A DNA stretch of 59,210 nt from an uncultured Verrucomicrobiota bacterium (GTDB taxonomy: Bacteria; Verrucomicrobiota; Kiritimatiellia; RFP12; UBA1067). The position numbers and the translations under genes are program-made. Numbering within the stretch: the stretch's first letter is position 1; every line of letters starts with the position of its first letter. The notes under the pieces are model-generated. The model did not search any database. It worked only from the letters and a program-made list of their open reading frames with translations, and was not told the DNA's origin. Below are positions 1 to 9,156 of this stretch, piece after piece. The stretch is taken from positions 67,852 through 127,061 of the forward strand of contig CAMZEN010000001.1 in the NCBI GenBank assembly GCA_947305775.1. The letters run 5' to 3'.

Positions 1-1
1 T

Positions 2-3000
2 GCGACGGGGTCTACAACATGGCGATGCGGCAATTTGTACAAGGTTACGTCCATCTTGACGATTCCGTCTGGTGCGACGCTTACCATAGAGCCTGGCGTA
101 ATCGTCAAGATCGCTGCCAGGAAATCACTTGTAGTTGATACGGGCGCGACGCTTTCCGCCATTGGTACGCGTGCGCTTCCGATTATATTTACATCCATGA
201 AGGACGACTCAAACGGTGGAGACACTAATGGAGATGGTGTTGCTACAACTCCGGCTGCTGGAGATTGGTCGCGGGTGCTCGTTAAAGGCAACGTTGAAAT
301 GGATTATTGTACATTGTTATATGGGGCGGAGCATGGAAACACAGACGATGTCCTAACAATTTATGGTGGCACGGCGCGCTTCTCCAATGGCAAGATAATG
401 AATGTCGGCAAAAACGCCGTAGGTGTTGAGAGCGGGCACTTCTACATGAACAACTCGGTTATTGCCGAAGCCTATTGTGCGTTCCGGCATTGGCCGTCTG
501 ATCCAATCGTTAACAGCGTGATCTACAACTGCAACCGACTGTCCAACAACAATGGCCAGAAGTTCTACAACTGCATTGTTGTTGGAGTAAACGAGGCATG
601 GGATTGGAGATCTGGAACAGGTAACACATACATGAATTGCGTGTTTTGGAACGAGCCGGGCTTTGGACTTCAGAAACTCCCTGGCTCGGCCAAGGCGTCA
701 AACGGCAACATATGGGCCAATCCGCTCTTTGTGAATCCAGAGAAGGGCGACTTCCGCATCGCGGCAAATTCGCCGTGCATTGATGCTGGTAACGGTTACT
801 ACGCGCCGGCGAAGGACTATTATGGTTCTGTGCGCATGAATGTCGACGCCGTGCGTCCAACAGGATCTGTCTCGGCGAACGGTGCGGTGCCAGACATCGG
901 CATTTACGAAGTTCCAGGTGACGGCAATGTGCCTGCGGCAGATTTGTCAGTGGTGTCTGTAACGGCTTCGACAACGTTGACCGTCAGCGATACGGTGGAA
1001 GTCTCGTGGAATGTTAAGAATGATGGCGAAGAGGCTGCGTCTGGAATGTGGCGCGACGAGATTGAGATTGTCGCCGCGAATGGGCAGGTGTTCGCTATGG
1101 GAACAGTCACGTCACAGGCGGAGATCAAGCCAGGCGCATCTGCAAACTTCAAGGCGACGGTTACTGTGCCAGCCGCACCGGAGGGCACCGTGCAGGTGCG
1201 CGTGACGGCGAACAAGTACCAGGACCTCTTTGAGGCGATGAGGTCGGAGAACAATGTTGGCGGTGTGGTGGCGATGCTTACCGTGCCGACGCTTGCCGTG
1301 CCGACGGATGGGACGGTGACTACTGTCACACTCAACGGCGATTCCGATGTCGGATTCGCGCTCGATTGCGGGGGTCCAGTCGCTACGCAGGGTGGTGTTC
1401 TCATCATACGTGGTGTGGGCGAATTGGATGCTTGGCTTGGCAATGGTTCGATTGCGGCGAGGGACAACGCCATCCGAACGGCTGTTCAGATTGATGATGA
1501 CACGTGGCTGTTGCAGATTCCGGCTGGATCAGAACCGCGCGTGACTGTTCGCAACGACGGCGATGGCGACGTGGCTGCTTCGCTGTCATTGGGGGTAGGT
1601 GGGTTCTTCCTGCTGGATACGGGGAAGATGTCCGCGGCAAATTCAGGTGTTGTCTCCGTTCCTTTCGTGGGCAACGGATTCAACGATTCGTTAGTCTGCT
1701 GGCTGGAACGCGGCGGCAAGCGCGTTGATGCGGCCGATTTGAAGGTGGATAGCGGTGTTTCCGCAATTGCACTGTTTGATGTGACGGGTTGCGAGGCTGG
1801 CGATTGGACGCTGCATGCCAAGAAGGGTGCGGACGAAACCGCCGCGATGCTTCTGACGCTTACCGAGAGCCGGATTGGAGCCAAATGGTCCTGCAAGGTG
1901 AATGTGGCGGGCACGGTCCGCTCTGGCCGTGTGTATGTCGGCAGCGTCGAATACGCGAATTCGGGCGACACGGCAATGCCGGCTCCGTATCTCCACTTGA
2001 CGGCAAACAGCGGGACGCTGATTCGCCTTACCGAGGCGGACGCCTGGACGGACTCCATCGAGCTGATGGCGATTTCCGACACCTATCCGGCAAGTTCGCT
2101 CAAGGCTGGCGAGCGCGGCAAGGTCGAGTTCTTCTACAAGACTACTGCGAGGAATGTCAAGGTGACGTGCGACATCACAACGAAGGACTCAAGTGCTTTC
2201 CCGTGGGACACGAACGCGGCGTACATGCGACCTTCGTGGGCGACGGACGAGATGTGGGGCATTGCCCTCGCGACGATGAAGGCGAGCATCGGAACGACTT
2301 GGAATGGTTTTCTCGACCGTATGCGTGCAAACGCCGACTATCTGATGAAGATTGGCCGCACTAAGGCTCGTCTTGACCGCATGTGGCAGATGGTGATCAA
2401 CGAGGCGCTGGGTACTGACTGGGCGATACAGACGCTCGCATCAGGAACCGACCTTGCTCGGTCGGGCCGAGGCATGGGGCTTTCGTTCTCGCGCACATAC
2501 GGCTCTTCGGTAGCAAGCCGTCTCAGGACTGGCGTGTTTGGCTACGGTTGGCAGGGGAACTACTCGCATTATGCGGAATTGGTGGATTCGACCACGCTTG
2601 CAATCCATCTCCCCTCTGGTTCTACCTACCAGTTCACTAAAGTTTCCGGTTCGTGGACGAGCGAAGACGCCCGTGACAAGACGAAGCTCGTTGAATCAGG
2701 AACGGCATATACGCTGACTTATGTGGACGGTACCGTGCAGACCATAGCGAAGTCCAATATGCGTACGTCGTCGATTCGCGACAATCAGGGCAATGCCCTG
2801 ACATTCGCCTACAACGGGAACCTGCTGACAAAGGTCGAGCACATGGATGGACAGTCGCTGACGTTCACCTATTCGGGCAACAAGGTTACTTCTGTGTCCG
2901 ACGACCAAGGGCGCACGGTGAGCTACGGCTACACTGGCGACATGCTTACGTCCGTGACGGCGTTTAACGGACTCGTCACGCGCTACGCCTATCATGCGGC

Positions 3001-5278
3001 GGACGGTACAGCGCTTAGCCGTGCGCTTACGCAGATCACCTATCCAGACGGCACGACGAAGGACTACACCTACGATGCTGTTGGTCGTGTCGCGACAGTC
3101 TCGGTGAATGGCCATCAATTCACGACGGAAATCGTGCGCACGGGTGGCGGGTCGTATGCAGTTGTCGCTTCGAACGGCGGAGTGACGGAGGTGACGGTCG
3201 GCGCGAAGGGGAACGTGCCGAAGATCGTCAACGCGCTTGGCCAGGCCGTGAAGCAGAAGTACTCCGATACCGGGCTTCTGGAAAGTGTGATAGCGCCGAG
3301 CGGCAAACGCAACAAGATGTCCTACAACAAAGACGGGCAGCTTGTTGCGACGGCATCCGCTTCTGGTGCGGAGACGACATTCGCCTACGAGCCAGATTTC
3401 GACAACCTTGCATCCGTCACGGATGCAAGGGGGAACGCCATTAGCTACGGCTACGACGAGCTTGGACGTGGCAATTCGATTTCGTATGTCGATGGCTCGT
3501 CCTCGTCGCTTGAATACAACGAACGCGGCGACGTAGCGAAAGCGACGAACCGTCGCGGTGAATCCATCATCTACGAGTACGATGACGAGGGCAACCTCGT
3601 GAAGAAGACATGGCCGGACGGTCGCACCTTCACGATGACCTACGACGCGAAGGGCAACGTCACAAACGCGGCCGACAGCGTGACCGGTTCGGTGACGATG
3701 GAATACGACGAAAACGAGCGCCTTACGCGTATCGTCTATCCCAAAGGCCGCGGCTTCACATATAAGTACGACGCCGTTGGCCGCATGACGGAACGCGCCT
3801 CCCTCGACGGAGCGAAGGAGTGTTTCGCCTACGATACCCTCGGCCGCCTCGCAACCGTCAAGGATGGGGACGGCAACGCCTACCTCACCAACGCCTACGA
3901 CCCGACCACCGGCTGGCTCCTCAACCAAACCTACGGCAATGGCACCGTCGTCTCCAATGCCTACGATGTGTTGGGGCGGACGGTCGGTATCTACCATCTG
4001 AAGGATGGAACACGGCTCGCCTACTTCGAATACGCCTACGATGAGGACGGCAAATGCATATCGCAGACCACTGCCGAAGGAACGGAATCCTACACCTATG
4101 ACGCCGACGGGCAGCTGACTGGCGTTACCTATCCCGATGGTACTTCCGAATCCTTCACCTACGACGCGGTGGGCAACCGGATCACTCATGCTGGGACAAC
4201 GGGCGTCTCGCCCGTTGCATACACAGTCAACAACTTGAATCAATACACGCAGATCGGCGACGCCACTCTTGAATACGACCTCGACGGCAACATGACGCGC
4301 AATGGCGACACTTACTACACCTACGACACACTTAACCGCCTTGTCGCCGTCACAAACGAAGCCAAGAACATCCGCTGGTCGTGCGAATACGACGTGTTCG
4401 GCAATCGCGTCTCCGTCACCGACAACGGTACGACGACGGAGAGGGTTTATCTCCAGGGTTCGCTGCCGTCTGTCGCGGCGGAATATGTGGACGATACGCT
4501 TGTCAAGCGCCATATTCTCGTCGGCGCGGTGCGCATCGCCGATGTGGCGGCGACGCCCTCGTCGGCGCGCTATTATCACGCCGATATGCTCGGCTCCGCA
4601 CGCCTCCTCACGGACGGCATGGGCGAGATTAAGGGCGTGCGTTCCTTCAAGGTATTCGGTGCGACGCGCGCCTTCACTGGCGAAACAATCGATGCGGGCT
4701 ATGTTGGTACACTTGGTGTCGAAACCGATTCCAATGGTCTCCTCTTCATGCGTAATCGTTACTATTCAGTTGGGATGGGACGGTTTGTGCAAATGGATCC
4801 GATAGGTCTGAACGCTGGGGATATGAATGTGTATCGCTATTGTGGGAATGATGGGGTAATATGGACAGACGAATCTGGAAACATTTCAGGAAGTAGTGCT
4901 TGGAATTGGGGGAAAGTAATAGTTTGCGGAACCATGACTGTCGTAGGCACTCCAGCGGCTGGTGCAGGTTGTGCAGCAATTGCCTATGGGATAGAGAAAA
5001 ATTATGAAGCATTCACAGGGAATTATCCAGTAGCTAAGACGAAGAAGGAACTTGTAGGTAATATTTTAAGTGAAACCATAAATGCAGGGGGAGCATTTGG
5101 TAATGGGATAGGGGAGGCATCAACAGTAATTGGAATTGTTTCAACTGGATATACAGAAGGGCAAAAGCGCTTGCGTTCTAAGGAAAATGGTACAGGAAAC
5201 GCAAATCCATGTAATGGTTCGCAATCGCATTCGGAGTCACCGCCTCGCCGTTTTAATCGTTTGAGATTAGATCGTTAG
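2..5278 (+). CDS. Rhs/YD-repeat surface protein, 5' truncated by window edge
   Basis: The frame is open from base 2, so the true start lies upstream; the first possible in-window start is a TTG at 35. Counting from 35, residues 1-290 look like a parallel beta-helix (TIPSGATLTIEPGVIVKI opening). About 303-415 is a CARDB-type Ig-like domain (WNVKNDG). About 800-1500 carries an Rhs N-region and a long run of YD repeats (YTYDADGQLTGVTYPDG type). About 1512-1610 is the Rhs-associated core (YYHADMLGSARLLTDG, NRYYSVGMGRFVQMDPIGL). The last 135 residues are a unique, Gly/Ala-rich tip whose DNA is visibly more AT-rich than the core. Such proteins are exported, and the core often cages a C-terminal toxin; I do not recognise the tip and see no immunity gene downstream. 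A palindromic repeat is inserted in the coding frame at 4192-4217. Confidence 0.9.
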   Translation, partial: ATGSTTWRCGNLYKVTSILTIPSGATLTIEPGVIVKIAARKSLVVDTGATLSAIGTRALPIIFTSMKDDSNGGDTNGDGVATTPAAGDWSRVLVKGNVEMDYCTLLYGAEHGNTDDVLTIYGGTARFSNGKIMNVGKNAVGVESGHFYMNNSVIAEAYCAFRHWPSDPIVNSVIYNCNRLSNNNGQKFYNCIVVGVNEAWDWRSGTGNTYMNCVFWNEPGFGLQKLPGSAKASNGNIWANPLFVNPEKGDFRIAANSPCIDAGNGYYAPAKDYYGSVRMNVDAVRPTGSVSANGAVPDIGIYEVPGDGNVPAADLSVVSVTASTTLTVSDTVEVSWNVKNDGEEAASGMWRDEIEIVAANGQVFAMGTVTSQAEIKPGASANFKATVTVPAAPEGTVQVRVTANKYQDLFEAMRSENNVGGVVAMLTVPTLAVPTDGTVTTVTLNGDSDVGFALDCGGPVATQGGVLIIRGVGELDAWLGNGSIAARDNAIRTAVQIDDDTWLLQIPAGSEPRVTVRNDGDGDVAASLSLGVGGFFLLDTGKMSAANSGVVSVPFVGNGFNDSLVCWLERGGKRVDAADLKVDSGVSAIALFDVTGCEAGDWTLHAKKGADETAAMLLTLTESRIGAKWSCKVNVAGTVRSGRVYVGSVEYANSGDTAMPAPYLHLTANSGTLIRLTEADAWTDSIELMAISDTYPASSLKAGERGKVEFFYKTTARNVKVTCDITTKDSSAFPWDTNAAYMRPSWATDEMWGIALATMKASIGTTWNGFLDRMRANADYLMKIGRTKARLDRMWQMVINEALGTDWAIQTLASGTDLARSGRGMGLSFSRTYGSSVASRLRTGVFGYGWQGNYSHYAELVDSTTLAIHLPSGSTYQFTKVSGSWTSEDARDKTKLVESGTAYTLTYVDGTVQTIAKSNMRTSSIRDNQGNALTFAYNGNLLTKVEHMDGQSLTFTYSGNKVTSVSDDQGRTVSYGYTGDMLTSVTAFNGLVTRYAYHAADGTALSRALTQITYPDGTTKDYTYDAVGRVATVSVNGHQFTTEIVRTGGGSYAVVASNGGVTEVTVGAKGNVPKIVNALGQAVKQKYSDTGLLESVIAPSGKRNKMSYNKDGQLVATASASGAETTFAYEPDFDNLASVTDARGNAISYGYDELGRGNSISYVDGSSSSLEYNERGDVAKATNRRGESIIYEYDDEGNLVKKTWPDGRTFTMTYDAKGNVTNAADSVTGSVTMEYDENERLTRIVYPKGRGFTYKYDAVGRMTERASLDGAKECFAYDTLGRLATVKDGDGNAYLTNAYDPTTGWLLNQTYGNGTVVSNAYDVLGRTVGIYHLKDGTRLAYFEYAYDEDGKCISQTTAEGTESYTYDADGQLTGVTYPDGTSESFTYDAVGNRITHAGTTGVSPVAYTVNNLNQYTQIGDATLEYDLDGNMTRNGDTYYTYDTLNRLVAVTNEAKNIRWSCEYDVFGNRVSVTDNGTTTERVYLQGSLPSVAAEYVDDTLVKRHILVGAVRIADVAATPSSARYYHADMLGSARLLTDGMGEIKGVRSFKVFGATRAFTGETIDAGYVGTLGVETDSNGLLFMRNRYYSVGMGRFVQMDPIGLNAGDMNVYRYCGNDGVIWTDESGNISGSSAWNWGKVIVCGTMTVVGTPAAGAGCAAIAYGIEKNYEAFTGNYPVAKTKKELVGNILSETINAGGAFGNGIGEASTVIGIVSTGYTEGQKRLRSKENGTGNANPCNGSQSHSESPPRRFNRLRLDR
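4192..4217 (+). repeat. Palindromic repeat inside the Rhs reading frame
   Basis: TGGGA is followed by a perfect inverted repeat, arms CAACGGGCG and CGCCCGTTG around a TCT centre. It has the same layout as the two copies at 58976-59001 and 59027-59052. It encodes GTTGVSPV between two YD-repeat segments, so it looks like an in-frame insertion that the repeat protein tolerates. Confidence 0.75.
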
Positions 5279-5439
5279 ATGTGCGTTTGGTGATATGAGA
5301 TTTCGAAAAAAATCTTTTGTGATAACTACCTCGCATAACATGGCATTTGTTCAAGATCTTGGAGGCTTGTTTTGTGGTCCTTTCACAAAAGGGCTGCTAC
5401 ACTGTCTGGTTGAGATATGGTATTGCTGGAGGAATCGAC

Positions 5440-6504
5440 ATGGATGAAGATGTGACGATTTCGAGAGGGGCGGCATGTTCCCAATTCGCTGTTTGTTTTG
5501 GGCGTACCCACGGTATGACAGCTTGGAAATACATGGTGCTCTTTGTGGCGGTGATGTTTTGCGCGGTGACGTTTGGTGGTGCCATCGACGCGCACAAGAC
5601 CGTTACATACCATTTCGCCGTCACGAACACCACCGACAAACCTCAGACAGTGGAGAGTGTGCGGTCGTCTTGTGCGTGTTTGAAGGCGACGGGCGCGACA
5701 AGTGCGACTCTTTCGCCCGGCGGGGTGCTGCCGTTTGATGTCGTGTTTAATCCTGCTGGGATGGAAGGGCATGTCGAGAAGCGCGTGTGGGTGACCCTTG
5801 CGCCGTCGGGAAGAATTGCGACATTCAATGTTGCCGCTGATGTGCGGCTACGCCTCGGCTTTAAGCCGATGGATGCCGCGTTCGGGGTGATAGGAAGGAG
5901 CGATACTGGCCGCGAGATCGTGGCGAAGCTCTCCGGCTATGAGGCGAATGGTGCGAAGCTTGGAACTCCGTTTTTAGCCACAAAGAGCACAAAGGACACA
6001 AAGAATGTGTTTGATGTTCGGCTTGGAGATGACGGCAAGTCGCTTGTCGTGAAATTCCGTGAGAAGGATGTTTTGCCTGGTCTCTATTCTGAACTTTGGA
6101 CGATTCCCACGAGCGATACCGAGATTCCGGCAATCTTGTTCCCCGTGAGCGCACGGGTGGCAGATGCCGTGGCGGTCACGCCGCAGGTTATCACCGTCGG
6201 CTGGGACGAGCCAGTGTGTTCGCGGATGGTGATGGTGCGGGATGGTAATTTTAGCCACAAAGAGCACAAAGTTCACAAAGAGGAATTTCAGGTTCTTTCC
6301 GCAGAAACGAAGCCACGCAAGTGGGGCGATGTGAAGATTTCGCAGCGACCGCTGAACGGCTGGCGGATTGACATCGAGAACATCGACCCTCGTGAGGTGC
6401 GGCAGTTCTCGAAGCGACCTTTTCTTGAAGTTAAAACGAATTTGCCCGGAATGGAATCGTTCGAGATTCCTCTTCGGGTCGTACAGAATGGAGGTGCAGA
6501 ATGA
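5440..6504 (+). CDS. DUF1573-containing exported protein
   Basis: The protein carries a DUF1573-type Ig-like domain just after the export signal (VTYHFAVTNTTDKPQTVE, then SSCACLKA, then LSPGGVLPFDVVFNP), a pattern common in PVC and Bacteroidota surface or periplasmic proteins. I chose ATG 5440 because GGAGG at 5428-5432 sits 7 bp upstream. ATG 5515 is an alternative that would place a classic signal peptide (KYMVLFVAVMFCAVTFGGA) right at the N-terminus. The 3' end overlaps the next start by ATGA, so the two are probably co-translated. Two copies of a CACAAAG-type repeat are embedded at 5972-6005 and 6249-6283, read in different frames. Function is unknown; a role in surface assembly with the next gene is inference. 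Confidence 0.8.
   Translation: MDEDVTISRGAACSQFAVCFGRTHGMTAWKYMVLFVAVMFCAVTFGGAIDAHKTVTYHFAVTNTTDKPQTVESVRSSCACLKATGATSATLSPGGVLPFDVVFNPAGMEGHVEKRVWVTLAPSGRIATFNVAADVRLRLGFKPMDAAFGVIGRSDTGREIVAKLSGYEANGAKLGTPFLATKSTKDTKNVFDVRLGDDGKSLVVKFREKDVLPGLYSELWTIPTSDTEIPAILFPVSARVADAVAVTPQVITVGWDEPVCSRMVMVRDGNFSHKEHKVHKEEFQVLSAETKPRKWGDVKISQRPLNGWRIDIENIDPREVRQFSKRPFLEVKTNLPGMESFEIPLRVVQNGGAE
5972..6005 (+). repeat. CACAAAG-type dispersed repeat, copy 1
   Basis: The run begins TTTTAGCCACAAAGAGCACA and continues with a further CACAAAG unit. In the DUF1573 gene it is read as LATKSTKDTKN. A second copy with nearly the same sequence lies about 280 bp downstream but is read in another frame, which points to DNA-level insertion and not to a protein repeat. 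Confidence 0.7.
6249..6283 (+). repeat. CACAAAG-type dispersed repeat, copy 2
   Basis: Same repeat as 5972-6005 (TTTTAGCCACAAAGAGCACA shared exactly), here read as FSHKEHKVHKE. The frame differs from copy 1, and both keep the host gene open. Confidence 0.7.
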
Positions 6505-9122
6505 AGATGTTGACTGTAATCGCATGTGGCCTTGCTACGGCAATTTGTCTTGCGTCATCAAATCAATGTCAGGGGCCGGATTCGGACGGCAAGGCCGAGG
6601 GTAGCGGCAATACCGCACAGTCCTGCGACCCCAACGAAATCTCCGGGCCGCTGGGTACGGGTGAGAAGCGGTATGTGCAGCAGGGCGAGTGGATGAACTA
6701 CACCACATACTTCGAGAACAAGACGAACGCGACGGCGGCGGCACAAGAGGTGTTTGTCGATCTGCCGATGGACGAGAATCTTGACTGGTCAACGCTGGAG
6801 CTGGGTGAGATAGCGTTCGGCGACCATATCGACACATCGCTCTCCGGCAAGTCTCACGGCAAGGCGTCCTACGCGATGCCCGGCACCAATACGTTTGTAA
6901 AGACGGAAGTGAAGATGAAGGACGGCGTCCTCTCTTGGTACATGCGCGACTGGGATCCAACGACCGCCGACAACTTCCCTGCAAGCGCGACGGGCGGCTT
7001 CCTGCCGCCGAACGACCCCGAGACGCACTGCGGCGAAGGACACCTCTCCTACCGCGTCCGCGTGAAGAGCGATGCGCCAAACGGCGCGGTCATAAATGCT
7101 TCCGCGCAGATTGTCTTTGACAGTAACCCGATGATCGAGACCGATCCTTCGTGGTGGAATACGGTGGCTACCATCCATGATGTTTCGATTGAGCTTGATG
7201 GCGTTGCCACCAACCTGACGCTAGTTGCGGGCGAGCCGTTCGGCGCGTTGCCGACGCCGACCGAAAAGCGCACGGGCTATACGTTCGATGCCTGGTACAC
7301 TGGGGAGAACGGTACGGGGACCAAGGCGACTCCGACGGCCATCGTTCCGGAAGGAGAATTCACGCTGTACGACAACTGGACGGCCAATCCGTACAAGGTG
7401 CGCTTCAACGCCAACGGGGGCACGGGTACTATGCCGGACCAGTCGTTCGTGTTCGACAAGCCAGATGCACTCGATTCCAATGCATTCACCCGTTTGTATT
7501 ATGATTTCACAGGCTGGGCGACGAACGCCACCGGTGAGGTCATGTACGCGGACGGTGCAACGGTCTCCAATCTGACCTATGTTGCGAATGGCGTGGTCGA
7601 GCTGTTTGCCGCATGGGTGCGGCAGAGCGTAAGCGTTGTGGTTGGCGATGATACTGTCGCTACGCAGCTGGAGGTTGGTCTGCCATACGGCGACCGCCTG
7701 AAAGACCCCGCGACGAGGACGGGATATGCCTTCGGCGGATGGTTTACAGGCCCGAACGGTACAGGGAAGCGCATTACCTCAGAAAGCATTGTGGAACAAG
7801 GCATTGACAGACTATACGCCAACTGGGTAGCCAATCCGTACAAGGTGCGCTTCAACGCCAACGGTGGCACGGGCACTATGCCGGACCAGTCGTTCGTCTA
7901 CGGCAAGGCGCAGAAGCTTTCCGCCAATGCATTTACGCACAAGATGTATGCTTTTGTTGGATGGGCGCTGAGCCCTGCTGGTGCTGCTGTGTACGCTGAT
8001 GGGCAGACTGTGAGCGGTCTGGCGGCGGAGGCAAACAGCGTTGTAACGCTTTACGCCGTCTGGACGAAGACGCAAAACGAGTTGTGGCCAGAAGGCATTG
8101 GCGGTGCCGCGCCTGCATCCGCTGCGAGCGAGTATAATGGCTACTTGTACGACGAGAAGAGCGGGGCTGTTAAGGGCACGATCCAGGTCAAAGTCGGCAA
8201 GCCCGGCAAGAAGGACGGCAAGGCGTCCGTGAAGGCCACTGTAGTCGTAGGCACCAAGAAGGCCACGCTCAAGGGCTCCGACAAGGGCAAGGCGGAAATC
8301 TCTTCCGATGGCCCGACCGTGATCGAGCTTGTCGGCGGGGAGGCGTGCGAGATAACGCTCGGCGCGGACGGGATATCCGGCTACTACGGCCCGTACCTTA
8401 TCGACGGCTCCCGCAACTTCTTCGCGTCCAAGGACAAGGGCGAAGCGGCGGACGCCAACGACGCCATCTCCAAATGGCTAGGCTCCCTGATGGTGATCTG
8501 GGACGACGGGTCCCTCAGCGTCGGCATCGCTACGAAGGGGAAGGTGAAGGTAAGCGGCACCCTCACCAGCGGCACCAAGGTCTCCGCAAGCACGGTGCTG
8601 CTCGTAGGCGAGGAGTGGTGCTGCGCCTCCGTCGCCGCGCCCAAGGCGAACCTCTCGTTCGTCATATGGCTTTCGCGCGACGGCAAGACCGCGAAGGTGG
8701 AGGGCCTTGGCGAGGACGTCATGGTAGGCCGTGCCGGAAAGCTTGCCGACGGCGCGGCGTTCCGTGTCCCGACCGACGCCAAGCTCTGGTCGGCTATACC
8801 CGGCAAGGTCCTCACCGAATACCTGCCAAGCCATGTCCCAGTGACGAAGAATGGCGCGAAGTGGACTCTTCCCAAGGCCGGCAAGATATCGATGAAGAAC
8901 GGCGTCATCGACGACTCGAAGGCTGGCGAGAACCCGTCGGGCCTGAAGCTCACGTACAAGGAGAAGGACGGCTCGTTCAGCGGCTCCTTCAAGGTCTACG
9001 CTGAGCAGAACGGCAAGCTGAAGGCAATCTCGGTCACGGTGAAGGGCTTCCTACTCGAAGGCGTCGGCTACGGCACTGCGACGGTAAAGGGCGTCGGCAG
9101 CGTCGCGGTTACGGTAGAGTAG
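6501..9122 (+). CDS. InlB B-repeat secreted/surface protein
   Basis: It begins with a signal peptide (MKMLTVIACGLATAICLASS). Next is an approximately 200-residue conserved domain (CDPNEISGPLGTGEKRYV, FENKTNATAAAQEVFVDLP), then four InlB/Listeria-Bacteroides-type B repeats at about 230-530 that alternate between two subtypes. The second subtype appears twice almost unchanged (NPYKVRFNANGGTGTMPDQS). The C-terminal 340 residues are Lys/Gly-rich and repetitive (GTIQVKVGKPGKKDGKASV, GTLTSGTKVSASTV), resembling a module seen at the end of large surface proteins in these bacteria. ATG 6501 overlaps the upstream TGA (ATGA), arguing for translational coupling. B repeats are structural or adhesive; the exact ligand cannot be read. 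Confidence 0.85.
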   Translation: MKMLTVIACGLATAICLASSNQCQGPDSDGKAEGSGNTAQSCDPNEISGPLGTGEKRYVQQGEWMNYTTYFENKTNATAAAQEVFVDLPMDENLDWSTLELGEIAFGDHIDTSLSGKSHGKASYAMPGTNTFVKTEVKMKDGVLSWYMRDWDPTTADNFPASATGGFLPPNDPETHCGEGHLSYRVRVKSDAPNGAVINASAQIVFDSNPMIETDPSWWNTVATIHDVSIELDGVATNLTLVAGEPFGALPTPTEKRTGYTFDAWYTGENGTGTKATPTAIVPEGEFTLYDNWTANPYKVRFNANGGTGTMPDQSFVFDKPDALDSNAFTRLYYDFTGWATNATGEVMYADGATVSNLTYVANGVVELFAAWVRQSVSVVVGDDTVATQLEVGLPYGDRLKDPATRTGYAFGGWFTGPNGTGKRITSESIVEQGIDRLYANWVANPYKVRFNANGGTGTMPDQSFVYGKAQKLSANAFTHKMYAFVGWALSPAGAAVYADGQTVSGLAAEANSVVTLYAVWTKTQNELWPEGIGGAAPASAASEYNGYLYDEKSGAVKGTIQVKVGKPGKKDGKASVKATVVVGTKKATLKGSDKGKAEISSDGPTVIELVGGEACEITLGADGISGYYGPYLIDGSRNFFASKDKGEAADANDAISKWLGSLMVIWDDGSLSVGIATKGKVKVSGTLTSGTKVSASTVLLVGEEWCCASVAAPKANLSFVIWLSRDGKTAKVEGLGEDVMVGRAGKLADGAAFRVPTDAKLWSAIPGKVLTEYLPSHVPVTKNGAKWTLPKAGKISMKNGVIDDSKAGENPSGLKLTYKEKDGSFSGSFKVYAEQNGKLKAISVTVKGFLLEGVGYGTATVKGVGSVAVTVE

Positions 9123-9156
9123 AGGGAAACTTGGCTTTAGGGAAAGAGATTTCGAG

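Noticed and set aside
2696..4579. Long minus-strand open frame (627 codons) opposite the Rhs gene
   Set aside because: It is the antisense shadow of a biased-codon repeat gene; its translation is low-complexity and resembles no family.
5298..5318. Possible terminator after the Rhs gene (AGATTT ... AAATCT then TTTT)
   Set aside because: The stem is six pairs and almost all A-T, too weak to call.
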